Position numbers and translations under genes: made by a program. Shown in pieces: positions 34,244-45,894 of a DNA stretch of 64,000 nucleotides (the stretch's first letter is position 1; each line of letters starts with the position of its first letter). The notes beneath the pieces are model-generated. The model ran no database searches. It had not been told where the DNA came from and saw only the letters and a program-made list of their open reading frames with translations. This DNA is from Acanthochromis polyacanthus. Lineage: Eukaryota; Chordata; Actinopteri; Pomacentridae. The DNA is taken from contig NC_067127.1 of the NCBI RefSeq assembly GCF_021347895.1, forward strand, positions 16,092,984 through 16,156,983, read 5' to 3'.

Positions 34244-36821
34244 ATTTACCAACATAAATCTGAGCACTGCACGCTAATCTGGCAACTCGCAAAGTGAACA
34301 GCCTGAGAGGCCAGATTTGCTAACACAGTGTAGCACAGAGCTCCTCAGCTCTAATGAACACTACAGATGTGTCAAGCAGGGGAGGAGGGGTATGCCAAGG
34401 GCAATGTAAACAGCAGCCAATTACCTGCCTGGATGATGATTCTTTATTCCTGCTTAGTGCATACACGTGAAGAGCCCAGCGCATCTGCTGCAAGGCCTAG
34501 CACCAGTGTGCTGCACACACTAATATCGACCACAGACCAGCCATTAGGCACGCCGCTATCAAAGCATGCTTTCTTTCATTGTTACTACTTTCATATTGCA
34601 TTATTCAGTTGTTTTCAACAGAAGTGAGGAGTCAGAAAGGAAGAAGAAGAGAAAAAGAAAGAGGGAGAGAGAGGGAAAAGAGAAAGACTTGCCATCTGGA
34701 TGTTTCCTGATCTCAGCCTCAGGCAAGATTGGCCAATATGAAGGGCTGCCCTGCTGTAGTCTACATTCTGTGTGCTTTGGTTTAGTTCTTTTGTGTAAAA
34801 GTTACATAACAGATTCTCTGAAAATACTTGTCGCCCAGTCATCTACTCTGATGTATTGACACTTTATTAGGAGAATCCCCTTCTCATGAACATAGCTGGG
34901 AACAGTAAACACTTGTGCCCAAAGTCATGCTCCCTGTAACTCACATTGCACAAGCTGACATTGCTTGTTTTGATGGCGTACACCTTTTTCTACATCTTTT
35001 AGCTCTCACAACTCAGTTTCATCACTAAGGTCCGTGAATTCATTTCTTGAAAATAGAAGGTAAATTGATGTCTTCTCACTGAGGATAAATAAAGTTTATG
35101 TTTTTAAAAAAAAGGAATAATCATGCATCTAATGATAAGTTTTTCTTTCCATTTAGACGCATAATTCATTCATTCGACAGTTAATAAATTCAGGTCCCAA
35201 CGTTTTGATTCCCCTGCAGGGCGATGCAATATGTTCGATGGGAAGATGTTTCAGCAGAACTGATGTCAGCTCAGTGCCACACTGAAGTTGTTGTGTAATA
35301 CTATATATATAGCATCATAAACAGGACATGTCTATACATCTAGCCTCAGGGGCTTCTCTTTATCTCTATTTTCCACTCAAAATAGCTCCTTAGATATGCA
35401 TGTATGGAATGAAAAAAGCTGAATAAACATTGGACTTTGATCACATCAGATAAATAAGCAGCAGTGACTGAATGCAAACCATTTGCACAGGATGCCTGTT
35501 TTCCTGCCCGTCTTCATGTAGCTATCTAGCTGTATCGCAGTTAAAAATGGCTGAAAGGCAGTATAAGTTTCATTTGGTGTGGTCAGACAGTAATGCGTGA
35601 CGACAGGTCTTCAGTAAAAGTAGCTCATTATACTGTCGTATAAAATAGAAGAAATCAATTTTAGTGATGCCTGGCTTCCCCCCAAATAGGATACAATGCT
35701 CTAGCAGTTTGCTCGCTTTCATGTTCACAGTGCAGGAGATTTAAAAATAGAGTATGTGACTGTTTCTGTAAAGTGATATTGCTGATGAATGCTCCTGAAT
35801 TGAGTAAATAAGAGCATCCTTATCATACTGGATAGGGTGTTTGCAGAGATCCATCTGTTTGAATCCAGCAAGTTGTTAAGGTGATATTCCTTCCTGCAAA
35901 CGAAAGTGCAGCTAGAGCGCGCGTTGTTGAGTGATATACTGTGTGACAGCTACAATATCACTGACAGAAAGAACATGCCTCTTTATATTCCATAGTCATT
36001 TTTCACTGTGGAATGTGGCAATTCTGATATGATGTAAGCCTGTTTTGTGCTCCTGGGCAGATCATAGAACACTATTGTCTCAAGGGTTTCTCAGAGCAGT
36101 CACACTTTATGATGCAGAAACCCTAAATCTCATTACCTGTAAGTGCTGTAATGCTGACACACAAGTCGACAGTGCTTTTGTTGTGTGTGAAGCCCAACGT
36201 GCCCGGAGCTAAAGTGGACTGACTTTCTTCTACTGGGACAAAAGCCAGCGCCCATCCGAGCCTCCCAGGGGTTTAAATTAGTTACACCCCTGCCTCTCTG
36301 TGGCCTCTGAAGCCCCCTCATTTCTACTGCATAGGGTTACACTGCGTCTCCAGTGGCAGGGCTTACTTTAAGCCCAACCCACATACTGTACCAAGACATG
36401 AGCTATCTTTGAAAATAACCTTGAGAAAGTAGGGCTGAAGGGGAGGGTTTTGGTACACTTGATTTGTCTCCTCTATAATAAGACTACATGATTTGGCCTC
36501 TCCAGAGAGCCCATCACTGCACAGTTGAAGCTGAATGCTGCCCCCCTAAAACTGTTGCAAGATCAACAATGCATTTAATGGTTTGACTTAAAGCGGTGCA
36601 GTTATATAAGCAAATGAAAATGTGTGGGTGACGAAGAAATAGTACATAACCAGGCTTGTTATTAAGCAGATAAATGTGCCTTAACTTAATATTGTACAGA
36701 GTTTAAACTGCCTTCAAGAGGAGGAAACTGTTCTTTCGTGGATTTTTTGTATATAGCTAAATCACTGCTCAAACTCACACCTGCCTGACAGAAAAAATAA
36801 TTTCTCCCGAGATTGTAGACT
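31602..36821. other. Intergenic DNA, partly repeat-poor
   Basis: No assignable gene. Low-complexity stretches: CA run at 34043-34065, poly-T at about 34210-34232, and a plus-strand purine tract (GA/GGAAGAAGAAG) at 34624-34686 that could form triplex DNA. Segment 32500-33700 has no recognisable repeat and several TAATTA-like sites (for example near 33580), so it is a candidate regulatory block. Confidence 0.5.
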
Positions 36822-36852
36822 GTGTAACAGATAGTTAATGTATCTGTTACAC
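36822..36852. repeat. Perfect 12-bp inverted repeat with a 7-nt loop
   Basis: GTGTAACAGATA, loop GTTAATG, then its exact reverse complement TATCTGTTACAC. It is not followed by a T run, and no transposon was recognised around it. Confidence 0.85.
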
Positions 36853-39800
36853 TTGACTGTATGTGCTATGCACATGCATGTTTATATATGGTTCATACTC
36901 ATCCCTATGAATACTAATGCCCCTATCCCCCTATCCACATGCTTTCTTCTGTCTATCAGTGCTGCCCTGTGGCCAGCACTACTGTCAGCTCTGTGACGCC
37001 TGCCATGAAATATTCACTATACCATGAGTCATGTTCAGGCTGCAGGGAGAAGTGTGCCTGACTATCCTGTTCCCACATCAGACCTGGCTAAGAAAAGTCG
37101 CTGTTCACTTTGATCCTCTGCTGGGTCTCCTGACTAAAAGCTGTCTCTTCCCATGCCAAGCCATTTCCATATACACTGCTCCCTTCTCTGTCGTACTACG
37201 CTGGCATCATCCTTCTGTCTTACTTCAACATCGACTAGTTCCTGAGTTAGATAACCACCAAGTGGATGAAGAAAAGTATATTGGGTATAGATAAATACAG
37301 AGGGGAAGATAAGAAAGGTAGAATCAGAGACTGAAGCATCTTTACTCTTGTGGAAGTAGCAGTGTACTAGCCCTGATATCTTGTTTGTGTCATCTTGCTG
37401 TCGCTGTGAGCGTTTGCTAAAGAGGTGCTGAAGAAGCTGCTCGTGATTAGCGGTAGAGTATGTACAATATGTGAGAGGCATGACGTTGGTTCAGGGTCTC
37501 AGCTGTAAACAGACCATAAATTAACAGAAACAAAGAATATCATCCCCCTCAGCAGTGGTGATTAATCTCACTTTAGGCTTTTAACTCTGGAGTCGGGTAG
37601 AGGCGTGTTCTTAAGTCTGCCAGCATTTGCTTGGCCATTTATTCATTAGAGAGCCCTAAAGAACATCCATGTACGCCTCAATTGCTTGTGGAAAAAAATG
37701 TCTCTTACGTTTTGCTGCTTGTTAAATCAAGAACCAAATGGTATTTGACTTGCATTGCATATTTGACATTGACAGGGGAACCACTGTACAGACAAACGCA
37801 AGCCGTTTTGATGGGCAGTGTAGATTTTCTTATCAGCAGTGGTCTGTAAGTGCCACTCATAAATTCTTGATATTCTCTGCTGAACATTTAGTGCAGTTGT
37901 CGCAAAAGGCATCTGCTCTGACTGCTGAGGGTAAAAAATATTTTGTCCTTGGAGAATTAGACTTTGCACACCTGCTATTGCACCCATCACGTCCAAACCA
38001 TGCCGTTTCTCAAACAGAAGTGTTCATAAAGAGACGTTGCTCAAAGCCTGCTGTCATGAAAGCAAGATTTGATATTTTCCCACCTTGGATCAATGTGGTG
38101 CTTAGTCCGTATGACCTGCTTAGAGTATTAAAGGGGTCACCGTTCATCTCTCAGAACTGAAACTTTTTAGTGTGTTGTACTCTAAAAACAGTGTGGGAAG
38201 AAAGTCCTGCAAGGACACACAGGACATCCTGGAGGCACCACTGTGCATTTGTTGTCCGCAGCAGTAGACTAATGAGATACATTAAAGCTGGATTCATGTG
38301 TCCTACAGTGTCTTATATACCATGTCCTATAGCATGTCCTCTACCTTGTCAGTCCTCATTGGTGAACTGGTTAAGGCCCCTAAATTGATCAATAGAATTA
38401 CAGATTCTGTCTGAGGACAAGCAGCTGTGTAAGTGTTTGTATTCTCTCACTTTTACACCACTAATCTCTTGGTCTGTTGTTGTTTCTGTATATGTTGAGT
38501 GCCATGAAACATTTCTTTTGTAAGAAAGTACCAGTAAATTCTTTATTTTAAACCCTAGGTCCCTCTGAAGCAGACAATCTTTTAGTCTTTTCTTTTTTCT
38601 TTTTCCTTTTTTTTTGAAAATGACAAGAACTGCCTTAAATGGCAAAACTTTTAAAGAAAATTGTGCCCTTGCTTTTTTACTCACTAAACCTCTTCTGGAC
38701 AGGTGACTCTGCAAGTAAGTGGCTGATATTGACTTTGGAAAAAGAAATGTCACAGAATACTGACAGACGATGCTCTGCATACTTGTGACAAGCAAAAAGA
38801 CAATGTGGCTATGAGCAGAGAGGGTGCTTATTGAACCTGGCACTCATCTCACCAGAGAATTGAGATGTTAGTGCATGCTGTTAACAGACCTCCTAATCAA
38901 TGATGGACAAACACCAAGAAATCTCAGCAGGAACTTTGCTCTGCTTCACTAAAATGACCCAGCAAGGACATCCTGTGATCTCTGTCTGAACAGAAACAAG
39001 ATACCACCAACATTTTAAAGCACATCGATCCCTTAAAAGCAAAAGTTCTCCTGTGCCATCCAAGAGACAAGTTAAAATCATTTCCCAGCATGACAGTACA
39101 ATTAAACTCTCCAGTGGCAGCGAGTATGACTTGGTCTTTTTAAACAAATCCCAAAATTGTTTGAGTAATTTAATAGTACATAATTACGTAGGTGTCCTTA
39201 TGTTTGAATTGCCTTGATGAGTGTAATTTAGAGCGTTTTAGCATCAAGAGGCTGCAGTGTTGTTCTTTTAACACCTGCTGCCTCTGGGAGAAACAGGAAG
39301 CCCTTTCTGGAAAAAATGTCAACTATCAGAGCAAATTAACTAGCCTGACAAGTCTTATGGTAATCAGCACTGAATGGAGATTGGGTAGCACTTAAGGCCA
39401 ATCAAAGAGACAGGCAGTCAGAAATTAAAAGACCTTTAAGTTTGAGTCATTAGTAGGACTCATAGCCACTGCAGAGCGGGTAGGAGAGACATTTAATTTC
39501 TACCAGTGAGTTACAGTTTGTATGGGAAGTGTTGTAAAGAATTTGTTGGTCAGGTTTCCTGCTGAACAGTTTAAGTACTTTTAATCAATGTGTGATGAAA
39601 AACTAATTGTTACATCGTAATAAATAAATGAATCCATTTTATCACATAATTACAAATGCCTAGAGAGTTCAGCACACTGAAACTTAAGAGACACACGCTA
39701 ATAGGCAAAACACAAGCAAATTAGGAAAACATCTTCATTAATTTGACGACACGGGAGCAGTAAATACACAACACAACCAAATACAATAAGATGCCGCAAA

Positions 39801-40194
39801 TTGCTCAAACAAAAATGGGTCTCTTCCAGAGTACACACAAAAAAGTGACCACTGGAACATGCTTGTTGATTTGTGACTTTTAATGTTACCTATCAGTGGT
39901 GCTGGAAAATGAGACAAATTTCAAGTGCTTCTGGTTTATTTGTGATTGCATAATTCAGATGTTACTGCAGATATCTGCTGGTAACCCATCTTCAACCTTT
40001 TTTCCTAGTGCAAATAAATTGATAAAATACACAGAATTAATCGTGAATAATTGTGATATCATTTTTTTTAGCTGGTATGTCACCAAATAATGTTCAAGGA
40101 CATATAAATTCCAGATTGTTTAAACCTGAGATAACAGCTTGACAGTTGCATGATTAAGCGAGGGATGCTGGGAAATTGAGTTCTAAAAGGATAA
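36853..40194. other. Intergenic DNA, no gene seen
   Basis: A 140-codon plus-strand frame at 37738-38160 has no ATG near its start, no splice support and no recognised domain. Nothing else is assignable. Confidence 0.5.
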
Positions 40195-40309
40195 TGGCCC
40201 GGTCACACCGCCCAAACTTTGCTGGAGCGTTCCTTGAACAGTAGGGAGGGGGGCTGAATTTCGACAACGCTCGTCACTGCGCACAAAATGGGAAAAAAAA
40301 AATCGAAAA

Positions 40310-41120
40310 CACGGCGTTGGCTTAGCGGTGTACCGCTGAAGCCGGCATTGCTTTAGCGTTGGTTTAGCGGTGACGCAAGCGTTGGTATAGCGGCGTTCTG
40401 CATTCAGCTCCACCATCAGCTTGTCATACAGTCCATCTTCAGGCCTTCTCAGTATCCACTGTCTGACCCACACAACTCCTTCTCTCCTTCTTCTCTCTCT
40501 TCTCCTTCTGTCAACAGCTTGTTGCAATCTGAGGAGTTTCTGATTCTGCTGCTGGACTAGTGCACCAATCATAGCAAGTCTCTCAGCATCCATGGTGATA
40601 CAGTTTTACTGTAACTTTGAGCAAATTCAATATAGATAAGGTCTGAACTCAACGGCAGCTCGATTCCAAATGAGCTCCTGGTCCATTTCTCCCCGTATTT
40701 ATAGCCAAATTCTGGTCCCGCTCCGACACCTCTATACCAACGCCAAACCAAAGTTCATCGCCGCCATGGATCGCTGCTTCAACGCCTGACACCGTTCCAG
40801 CAACCCCGTGTCCGCTCGTAAAACGCTTACAACCGCTCCACCAAAGTTTGTGCAACGTTTAATCGCCGCCCGGGCAACGCTGGTGAAGCAGCGGTCAGCG
40901 GTGCCAAACTTTGACTGGGCGTTGGTGGAGCGGGGGTGAACTTTGCAGGGGCGGAAAATTGCACCCTCCTCACCGCTCGCAATATTTTGTGCAGCTCAAA
41001 ACTTTCGGAGCGGTAGGAGGGCCCCTCCAGAAACATCAGCGGTGGCCGAGCGTATACGGTGTTGCTTTAACGGGGGCCAACTTCTGTTAAACGGTGGTGA
41101 ACGGTTACGAGCGGTGATGA
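40310..41120. repeat. Subterminal GCGTTGGT/AGCGGTG repeats inside the Harbinger element
   Basis: Many variants of GCGTTGGTTTAGCGGTG occur near the left end (40313-40400), and inverted or related forms (CCAACGCC, GCGTTGGTGGAGCGG, AACGGTGGTGAACGG) occur on the right (40738-41100). Clusters like these are typical transposase-binding subterminal repeats, which is an inference here. Confidence 0.6.
40396..40593 (-). pseudogene. Harbinger transposase N-terminal fragment
   Basis: It starts at an ATG at 40593. After a glutamine- and arginine-rich leader (LVQQQNQKLLRLQQ, RRRRERRRRE) comes VWVRQWILRRPEDGLYDKLM followed by VELNAE. This is the diagnostic block of PIF/Harbinger (HARBI1-like) transposases, usually seen as W.RPWL.RR...G.Y..L..EL. 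After about residue 66 the frame runs into GCGTTGGT-type repeats instead of the expected nuclease domain, marking the internal deletion. HARBI1-like proteins act as DDE nucleases together with a MYB-like partner; neither activity can be encoded here. Confidence 0.8.
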
Positions 41121-41186
41121 ATTTTTTTCACCGTTCAAGGAACGCTCCAGCAAAGTTTGGGCGGTGTGACCGGGCCTTAAAATGGA

Positions 41187-41274
41187 GTAGATAGATAGAT
41201 AGATACTTTATTATTCCCATGGGAAATTCAAGTGTTCAGCAGCTTACATACAACAACATAAAATAACAAGGTTT
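41187..41274 (-). mobile_element. 3' tail of a non-LTR retrotransposon
   Basis: A GATA run (41187-41203) is followed by ACTTTATTATTCCCATGGGAAATTC. On the minus strand this is the familiar fish LINE end GAATTTCCC..GGGA..AATAAAGT followed by TATC repeats. Only the tail is present. It sits directly beside the Harbinger target duplication. Confidence 0.65.
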
Positions 41275-41282
41275 GTAACATT

Positions 41283-41340
41283 AACATTAAAGATTAGTAT
41301 ATACTCTGAAAAACATTAAAGGTCAGTGTATACTCTGAAA
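41283..41340. repeat. Two-copy 29-bp tandem duplication
   Basis: AACATTAAAGATTAGTATAT ACTCTGAAA is repeated as AACATTAAAGGTCAGTGTAT ACTCTGAAA with a few substitutions. Confidence 0.85.
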
Positions 41341-44300
41341 TTCTAAAACTTGGGATGCACAATTTTGCTGATATCTGATATGGCAATATAATACAACTCA
41401 AATTGACACACTGATGATGCTAATACCAAAATGTGAATATGTTTTTCATGATATTGAAATTTATATATGAACATGATATTTCTATGACGGCCCACTGACA
41501 GATGTAGACTCACAGTACAATGGTTTTCAAATTTAACAATCACAGTGTAAAATAAGAAAGCTTCTCCAACTAACATGCAAAACCCTCAGACCTAGGCAAA
41601 ACTATGAACCTTAGCGTGTTTTCTGCCTGTCAGTGTTCATTTTGGGTCATTGCCAATCTTGTAATTTAAAGCTTTTATCAGCTGATACCAATGATAATAC
41701 AGAAAGGACTGTGTATGACAGTCTACAACCACACATAAGTTAAACCTGCCCACCACACACTATTCACCCTGCAATGGCAAGGTAGTCCAACCATTAAAAA
41801 GTCAGTGGTACACAGACAGCTATTTTCTCTGAATTGAAATCCCAAAAACCTTCATTTTTTTAAAATGTTAAACCCCATAAGTAAAGTAATTTAGATAATG
41901 TTTTTCATCCTTCAAGTGGACATTAGTTGCTTCAAGAGCAGTCCACAGTCGAGGGGCTTTTGCTGGTGAACGGCTGGTGTTAGATTCCTGTAGAGTGTGA
42001 CGTAAGAAAGCCGGTGCCTCTGAGCATGGCTTGGTTGGTGGCTTACTGACTGTTTTTGGAGACGGAGGTGGTGATTGTGCAACAGAGGGTTGCAGATGGA
42101 GGCTTGGCATGAAGAGCAAGCTGGTGAGTATATGACCGAAGGAGACTTGGACCGCAGGCACAAAGAAATTGCTGGTTAGACAAGAATTGGCTGACAATGC
42201 TACCATGGGAGCAGGCAGTACAATCTGGCGAGGGGTGCAGTGATGAGCTGGGGTCTATTACCTTTGAGGTTCTAATGGTGACTTTAAACTCCATAGCCAC
42301 CTAACGTAACACAAGCATGATTTTACAAAATTCGTTCTGTGTATTTTGTCAGATTATTTGACCTTTGACTTAACAGCAAGCAAAAGGCTTAGGCCTGGTT
42401 AACAGAAAAAAACTACAGTAATGTCTGAGTCTTGTTATCACGATATTGAAATAGAAACATAATCCATGCAGTTTAGTTCATTTTCCAACACCACTAATGA
42501 ATATTTGCCTTCAAAAATGTCAAAAGTCACAAAACAACAACCATGTCCCAGCCTGGTTGATTTTGTGTGTGTGTTCTGGAGACGGATCCGTTGTTGTCTG
42601 TGGTACTTGCATCGCATTTCTGCATTTGTGTTTTTGTAGCTCATGCGTTTTCAATTAATGAAGATGTTTTGTTTATGTACTTGTGCTTTGTCTATTTGCA
42701 TGTGTTTCATTAAGTTGCAGTGCATTGAGCTCGATCACTCACTGGACATAATAATTACTTATTTGCAATTGATGCACCTTATCAAAATAACAGATGACGT
42801 ATATGTCTGTAGAGGTATACATAAGGCAGTCAAAGAGTCAAATAAAACTTCTTGCACTCGTTTATAATACAAGGAGAAATCATAAACAATTAATACCAGG
42901 CCAGCTTTAACTGAAATATACATAATCTGGTCTGACTCACCAGATATGGACAGCTCCTCTCAGTCATGAATTATTTTTTTTACCTTACACTTTCCTCTGT
43001 GATCTTCATGTGTTACTATTTCAAATGTCAGTGCCTGTGGGTTTTTAGGCTATAAATTTTTGCTTGAATATACCAAATTCACATTTTATATGATCTGTAA
43101 AATACAAATAGATACAGGGATAGAAATTCTGAATGAATATATTCTGTAGGGAGTTAGAGTAGGGATGTACAGCGGTAGAACAACGCGCCGCTTACAATTC
43201 CTCATCATCTAAGTGGCATGAAAAACACAGCAGATCTACTGACATACTCGAAATGCAATTTGCATTGATTTTTATGCCAGCATAATATAATGAAAATAAA
43301 GTAGGAGCGGTTACACAGAGAAACAACTGTAGAGGAAAGATTTGAATGAATGTTGTCATTTCATTACCTCGAAGATGTTTTTATTCTTTACTGTATTTTT
43401 ACCTCTTCACAGTTAAATCTTGAAAACATTCCCAGGATATTACTCATTAAATGAAAACCGTGGCAAATGTATGGTTTTGTGTTTTTTTTTTTCTTTCTTT
43501 TTTTCCAACTAAAGCATGCAGCCTCAGCAGAGCACCACAGCTGCTGTGATCAAGGTCAGCTCTCATCCTCCAGACCTGATTTTCCTTGTCGGTATTCCAA
43601 GCACCTAAGAAGATGCTGGCAACGGTTTTTACTTGGTGGATACCTCCCCAACCCAATAGGGCACATGGATGAGACGCACTCTGAATAGTCGATTCTTCCA
43701 ACCTGTGGTCAGCATTCCACATGCGTCCCTCGGAGCTAAACGCTCTTCCTCTGCTCTCCTTTTAAGCCCCCTGACAGGAAGGATGCGATATTGCACCTGG
43801 CCTCTTTCACAGCTCCCTCTCCCTTCCCCTCTGCCTTGTCGCGAAACCGTTCCACCACTCTACACTAATTGTTCATTCCTTCTCTCCCTTTTATTCCGCT
43901 CTGACACCTCCTCCCTGCAGATCTGCATTTGCTCGTGCCTTGTAAAAAAAGAGGACAACACATTATTCAAACTGTTAAAGAGATGAGTCCATAAGCAAGA
44001 ACAGCTCAGCGTCCCAGGATACATAAAGTGAAACCTGCTCTAAACCCATTCGGATCTGGGCAGAGTTTCAGTGCAGCAGACTTTTCCTAATCTGTGTTGT
44101 TTAATGAAGCCCAATCAGTGGGAACAACCTGGCAAAAGATCTCACTCAAACCTCCTCTTCTTATATAATGACTCCCTGTGGGACTTCCAGGTCCAGGCCT
44201 GATGCACCTCTGGGTCCAGCTTCCAGTTAGTTTTTTTTTTTTTTTTTTAATACGAATCCTGGACTCAAGTGTTAATTGGCAATCTGGACTCATTAAGTTG

Positions 44301-44493
44301 CACAGAATCTGAAAGCAACACACGTGTGTAACAAATTACACAAAATTTAAAATTTCATTTATTTTCAGGACGTTTGAGAGGTGGTTTAAAAGTTGTCTGT
44401 AAAGGTGCAGCAATGTGAATAGAACACCACAACCAAGGCGATATACTCAATAATTAGACAAAATGTAATTATTTAAATAAATACAAAACAGAT
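41341..44493. other. Intergenic DNA with one proline-rich frame
   Basis: On the minus strand an ATG at 42206 opens 112 codons containing QSPPPSPKTVSKPPTKP and ending at 41868. Overlapping alternative frames in the same interval are also open. No domain is recognised and no splice context supports it. A poly-T of about 20 lies near 44230. No other feature was seen. Confidence 0.4.
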
Positions 44494-45894
44494 CAGTCAC
44501 ATGGAAAAGTAGGTAACAAACCCCTACGCTGAATCAACACTTCCAGTCGAGGCATCAGTGATTAGACCCTTCATGCAGAGTGACAGCAGGAACCTGTCTC
44601 ATTTAAACCCCTGACCTTTAGGGTCTGCTGTCCTCTTTGCTATCAAAGTGTGTGGTGTCATCAGATCAAGATCTAAAGAGCTGTCTAAGGCCTTCAGAGA
44701 AAAAAGGTTGTAGTTGCGTTTGAGTTCAAAAAGATGTCCAACTGATCTAAAATAAATCATTCCACTGCATAGCAAATCATCTGCACGTGTTGTACGTTTG
44801 AAATGACTGCCAATTTGCCCACAACTGGCCACTCCAGTGAATTCAGCCCAAGAGCAGATCACCTGATCAAAAATAAGTCTCCAGGAATCGCAAAAATTTC
44901 ATCACAGGATCAGCAGGTAACTCTTCTGGTGTCGAGGTGCTTGGACCTACAATCAGAATGAGATTACACTTATTTGACCTGCATGGGAGGTTTGCCAGGA
45001 ATAAGCCTTTGCTGTTCAAAGAGAACATTAGAGCAAACCCACAGTTTGCCAGTGAACATAGAGGCAAAGACCTTTGAAAAGCCTTTTGGAATAATGTGCT
45101 CTGGACCGACAAATCAAAAACGAAATTGTTTGGCTTCAATAACAACAGACTTGTTCAGTGCAGACCAAAGTCGACCTTTCAGGTGAAGAACTTCATACCG
45201 ACTGTGAAGAAAGTGGTGGAAATGTTGTGGTTTGGAATTTGCTTTGCTGCCTGAGGGACTGGGCAGCGTCCACTCACTGATTTAACTGTGAATTCTGCAT
45301 CACAACAGAGAGAGCTTGAAAATAATGTGTCTGAAAGTTGAAGTTGGACCAGAAGTGAACCTTTCATCAGGATGACGATCTTAAACACACTAATAAATCC
45401 ACGAATGAATGGCTCTAAAATAGGAAATGGAGGATTATGGAATGGCCCAGTCAAGAAAACAGCCTAGATTTGAATCCTTTTGAAGTGTTGTGTGGGGATT
45501 TGAAATTTGCATTGCATGCCAAAAAAAACAAAAAAACAAACTTCGAACATCTTCCAACTCAAGGAAATTTGCATGGAAGAGTGGTCAAAAATTTCAGCAA
45601 ACTGATGCCAGAAAATGGTGGCCAATTATGCAAACTACCTACAAGAAGTTATTTCTGCTAAAGGGGGTGATACTAGCTTTGACGCCGGAGTGCACTTAGT
45701 TGCTCCACAGAAAAATCTATTCAGATTTTTATTGAATAAATAATTGAAAAGCCGTTTTCATTGTGGCTGTGGTCAAGGATACCACCTATATTTATAGGCA
45801 CTGCTTGTAAGATAATAAAATGTTTTCTTGTCCAAATATGTTTAAAAAAAAGTGCAACGATTTCCATGGAATCTCTTTATTTTTCACATAACTG
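44494..45894 (+). mobile_element. Near-full-length Tc1-like transposon with a broken transposase
   Basis: The left end CAGTCACATGGAAAAGTAGG (from 44494) and right end ...TTTTTCACATAACTG (to 45894) are imperfect terminal inverted repeats. Length is 1401 bp, about right for a Tc1 element. In order on the plus strand: SRSKELSKAFR (DNA-binding N-terminus), GFDLHGR-type region as DLHGR, then DLNPFEVLCGDLK (46-codon block within 45437-45661), which holds the last acid of the DDE triad. Stops and frame changes occur between these blocks. The 3' non-coding end with AATAAATAATTGAAAAG is also conserved with known fish copies. TA target duplications are not clear, consistent with age. Confidence 0.88.
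45437..45661 (+). pseudogene. Tc1-like transposase C-terminal fragment
   Basis: A frame of 74 codons reads WPSQENSLDLNPFEVLCGDL, then a basic, lysine-rich stretch, then GRVVKNFSKL. It corresponds to the WPSQSPDLNPIE.LW.DLK...W.KI block near the transposase C-terminus, with a small insertion after WPSQ. Upstream catalytic blocks are in other frames, so no intact enzyme is encoded. Confidence 0.8.

Larger units (their letters stand above)
40195..41177 (-). mobile_element. PIF/Harbinger deletion derivative with long terminal inverted repeats
   Basis: The ends are inverted repeats of about 43 bp (GGCCCGGTCACACCGCCCAA...CTGGAGCGTTCCTTGAAC at 40196 onward, and its reverse complement ending at 41176). 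They are flanked by TAA (40192-40194 and 41178-41180), the 3-bp target duplication expected for PIF/Harbinger. Inside, one transposase N-terminal fragment survives on the minus strand. The rest of the element is short GC-rich repeats. The length of 983 bp is far below that of an autonomous element, and no nuclease core or MYB-like second gene is present, so it is non-autonomous. Confidence 0.88.

Noticed and set aside
36960..37026. Plus-strand LPCGQHYCQLCDACHE, resembling part of a RING finger, after an acceptor-like CTATCAG
   Set aside because: It is only about 22 codons, lacks the other zinc ligands and any upstream RING exon, and ends in a stop. Chance is the simpler explanation.
37738..38160. 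140-codon plus-strand frame
   Set aside because: It has no ATG at its start, no recognised domain and no exon borders.
41868..42300. Proline-rich minus-strand frames suggesting a gene or processed pseudogene
   Set aside because: Three overlapping frames are open, none matches a known protein, and there is no poly-A tail or target duplication to support retroposition.
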